Below, piece after piece: positions 20,317 to 22,506 of a DNA stretch of 22,506 nt. This DNA comes from Clostridiaceae bacterium (GTDB taxonomy: Bacteria > Bacillota > Clostridia > Oscillospirales > QAMX01). Position 1 is the first letter of the stretch; each line of letters begins with the position of its first letter. Location of the stretch: contig JAEDGJ010000021.1 of assembly GCA_016297585.1 (NCBI GenBank), forward strand, positions 1 through 22,506, given 5' to 3'. The position numbers and the translations under genes were made by a program. Under the pieces are notes generated by a model. It had not been told where the DNA came from. It made no database searches and saw only the letters and a program-made list of their open reading frames with translations.

Positions 20317-22506
20317 TCAGCGGAAATACCGCACGCCGCCCTCGAAGATCGGCTGATAGCGCGCGCCCGCGATGTTCGCGCCGATGCCCGCGCCCGCGCG
20401 CTCCGTATGCGCCATCTTGCCGAGGACGCGGCCGTCGGGGCTCGTGATGCCCTCGATCGCCCAGACCGAGCCGTTGGGGTTTGCCGCGATGTCCATCGAC
20501 GGCGCGCCGGAGGCGTCCGCGTACTGGAACGCGATCTGCCCCGCGTCGCGCAGCGCCTCGAGCGTCCGGGCGTCCGCGACGAAGCGTCCCTCGCCGTGGG
20601 AGACCGGCACCGCGTGGAGCTGTCCCGGCTCGCACAGCGACAGCCACGGCGACTTGACGGACGCGACGCGCGTCGTCACATAGCGCGCCTCGTGGCGGCC
20701 GATGTTGTTGTAGGTCAGCGTCGGGCAGGACGCGTCCATCGGACGGATGCGTCCGAACGGCACGAGGCCGAGCTTGATGAGCGCCTGGAAGCCGTTGCAG
20801 ATGCCGAGGATCAGGCCGTCGCGGTCGAGCAGCGCGTGCACCGCGTCCTCGAGCGCCGGATTGCGGAAGTACGCCGCGATGAACTTGCCCGAGCCGTCGG
20901 GCTCGTCGCCGCCGGAGAAGCCGCCGGGGAAGATGAGCATCTGCGCGTCCCGGAGCGCGGCCTCGGTCTCACGGATCGACTCCGCGAGGGCGTCCGGCGT
21001 CAGGTTGCGCACGACGACGATCTGCGCCTCGCCTCCCGCGCGCTCGACGGCGGCGGCGGTGTCGTATTCGCAGTTCGTGCCGGGGAAGACCGGGATGACC
21101 GCGCGGGGGCGGTTGACGAGGATCGCGGGCTTTGCGGCGCTGCGTTCCGTATACAGGACGGCGGGCACCTCGCCTGCGTCGGCGGTGCGCGTCGGGAAGA
21201 CCGGCTCGAGCGGCGCTTCCCAGACGGCGGTCAGCTCGTCGAGAGAAAGCGTCTCGCCTTCGAGCGCGATCGACTCGCCGTCCGTCGTATGGCCGAGCAG
21301 CAGCGCGCCGGGGATCTCCTCGTCCGACTCCACGACGATGCTGCCGGGAGCGGCGTCCGCGAACAGGTCGGCAGCCGCGGCAAAGCCGATCTTATTGCCG
21401 ACGGCGAGCTTGAAGACCGCCTCCGCGATGCCGCCCGACTCGAGCGCGCGCGCGGAGAGGATGTGCTCGCGGCGGGAAAGCAGGGTGTCCCACGCGGCGA
21501 GGGTGCCCGGATAATCGGGCGTGCCGTCCGCGTGACGCGGCGCGGCGATGAGATAGACGGGGTGCCCTGGCCTCTGGAAGTCCGGCAGGATGCAGCCGCC
21601 GGCGTTCGAGGACGCGACGGCGAAGGAGACGAGCGTCGGCGGGACGTCGAGGTCGCGGTAGGAGCCGGACATGCTGTCCTTACCGCCGATGGCGGCGATG
21701 CCGAGGCCGGTCTGCGCCGAAAACGCGCCGAGCAGGGCGGCAAGCGGCAGTCCCCAGCGCTCCGGGGACTCGCCGAGCTTCGGGAAGTATTCCTGCAGCG
21801 TCAGATAGGCGTCGCGGTAGTCAAAACCGGCGGCGATGAGCTTCGAAACGGAGGAAACGACGGCGTAGGCCGCGCCGAGATAGGGATTCTGCTCGAGCAC
21901 GTCCGGGTCTCCGCCGTAGGCCATCGCGGAGAGCGTCGTGCAGGAGCCGCCGGGGAAGGGCAGCTTCGACACCATCAGCGGCGCGGGGGACAGCCCCGTT
22001 TTGCCGCCGTAGGGCGCGAGCACCGACGACGCGCCGATCGAGCCGTCGAAGCGCTCGCCGAGACCGCGCTGGGAGCAGACGTTCAGGTCGGACAGCAGCG
22101 CGCGGTATTTTTCGCCCGCCGTGCCGGTAAAGCGCTTTGCCGCGGGGACGGGCTTCGGATGGACGAACGCGGCGGCCTCCCGCGACGCGCCGTTCGTCGC
22201 GAGGAACGCGCGGGAGATGTCAACGAGCGTCCGGCCTCTCCACGTCATGACGAGCCGGGGCTCCGCCGTCACCTCCGCGACGACGGTCGACTCGAGGTTC
22301 TCGCGCGCCGCGGCGGCCATGAAGGCTTCGGCGTTTTCGGGCGCGACGACGACCGCCATGCGCTCCTGCGATTCGGAGATCGCAAGCTCGGTGCCGTCGA
22401 GGCCCTCGTATTTCTTCGGAACGAGGTCGAGGTTGATGCGCAGGCCATCGGCAAGCTCGCCGATGGCGACGGAGACGCCGCCCGCGCCGAAGTCGTTGCA
22501 GCGCTT
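20317..22506 (-). CDS. purL: Phosphoribosylformylglycinamidine synthase, C-terminal 729 residues (start beyond window)
   Basis: PurL uses ATP and glutamine to convert FGAR to FGAM, the fourth step of purine synthesis. This fragment is the C-terminal part of the long single-chain form. It holds the second synthetase half (to about residue 460, with CNDFGAGGVSVAIGELADGL at 3-22, a PGGSC loop and the AIGGKDSMSGSY motif) and a complete class I glutamine amidotransferase domain (about 468-729). The amidotransferase has the nucleophile C570 in GICNGFQ, PVSHGEGRF, and the His/Glu pair in MAHTER (H700, E702). The frame stays open to the window edge; the internal ATG at 22359 is not the start. The full protein is normally over 1200 residues in Clostridia, so roughly 500 are missing. 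Confidence 0.96.
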   Translation of the reverse strand, partial: KRCNDFGAGGVSVAIGELADGLRINLDLVPKKYEGLDGTELAISESQERMAVVVAPENAEAFMAAAARENLESTVVAEVTAEPRLVMTWRGRTLVDISRAFLATNGASREAAAFVHPKPVPAAKRFTGTAGEKYRALLSDLNVCSQRGLGERFDGSIGASSVLAPYGGKTGLSPAPLMVSKLPFPGGSCTTLSAMAYGGDPDVLEQNPYLGAAYAVVSSVSKLIAAGFDYRDAYLTLQEYFPKLGESPERWGLPLAALLGAFSAQTGLGIAAIGGKDSMSGSYRDLDVPPTLVSFAVASSNAGGCILPDFQRPGHPVYLIAAPRHADGTPDYPGTLAAWDTLLSRREHILSARALESGGIAEAVFKLAVGNKIGFAAAADLFADAAPGSIVVESDEEIPGALLLGHTTDGESIALEGETLSLDELTAVWEAPLEPVFPTRTADAGEVPAVLYTERSAAKPAILVNRPRAVIPVFPGTNCEYDTAAAVERAGGEAQIVVVRNLTPDALAESIRETEAALRDAQMLIFPGGFSGGDEPDGSGKFIAAYFRNPALEDAVHALLDRDGLILGICNGFQALIKLGLVPFGRIRPMDASCPTLTYNNIGRHEARYVTTRVASVKSPWLSLCEPGQLHAVPVSHGEGRFVADARTLEALRDAGQIAFQYADASGAPSMDIAANPNGSVWAIEGITSPDGRVLGKMAHTERAGAGIGANIAGARYQPIFEGGVRYFR

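Overview
This 22.5 kb window is GC-rich chromosomal DNA from a Gram-positive bacterium, most likely a member of class Clostridia (Bacillota). The signs are GGAGG-type ribosome binding sites, sigma-A-like promoters, a T-box leader upstream of branched-chain amino acid genes, an IreB-family regulator, a separate FchA cyclohydrolase beside FolD, and a single-chain PurL carrying its own glutaminase domain. I cannot name a genus. I saw no tRNA or rRNA genes, insertion sequences, phage genes or CRISPR arrays. All genes but two are on the minus strand.

Right-to-left along the minus strand, the window opens inside purL (20317-22506), followed by a TIM-barrel sugar phosphate isomerase/epimerase (19389-20249). 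The only plus-strand unit, an HpcH/HpaI aldolase overlapping a D-2-hydroxyacid dehydrogenase (17583-19303), converges on the isomerase at a bidirectional terminator. Divergent from it is a TetR regulator with in-frame 21-bp repeats, followed by a four-helix membrane protein and a GNAT acetyltransferase (14945-17318). Next come rpsO and pnp, each behind a structured leader, then an M16 peptidase and a ZIP metal transporter (9936-14761). An ireB gene with a ferredoxin-fused aldo/keto reductase (8575-9779) and a small conserved hypothetical with a secreted NlpC/P60 hydrolase (6988-8363) each have a well-formed promoter.

The left third is one-carbon and amino acid metabolism: an AraC regulator, fchA and folD (4434-6830), then the ilvA-ilvB-ilvN-ilvC operon (1-3819, ilvC cut by the window edge). 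FolD has lost two residues needed for cyclohydrolase activity, which would explain why fchA overlaps it by 4 bp.

The most notable element is the 560-nt ilvA leader (3820-4378). It is a T-box in which the tRNA-sensing part (stem I through stem III) is present twice, 188 nt apart, while there is only one antiterminator/terminator. By alignment to the conserved flank of the specifier loop, the upstream copy presents GUC (Val) and the downstream copy AUC (Ile). The operon makes both amino acids, so this looks like a two-input riboswitch with a shared output.
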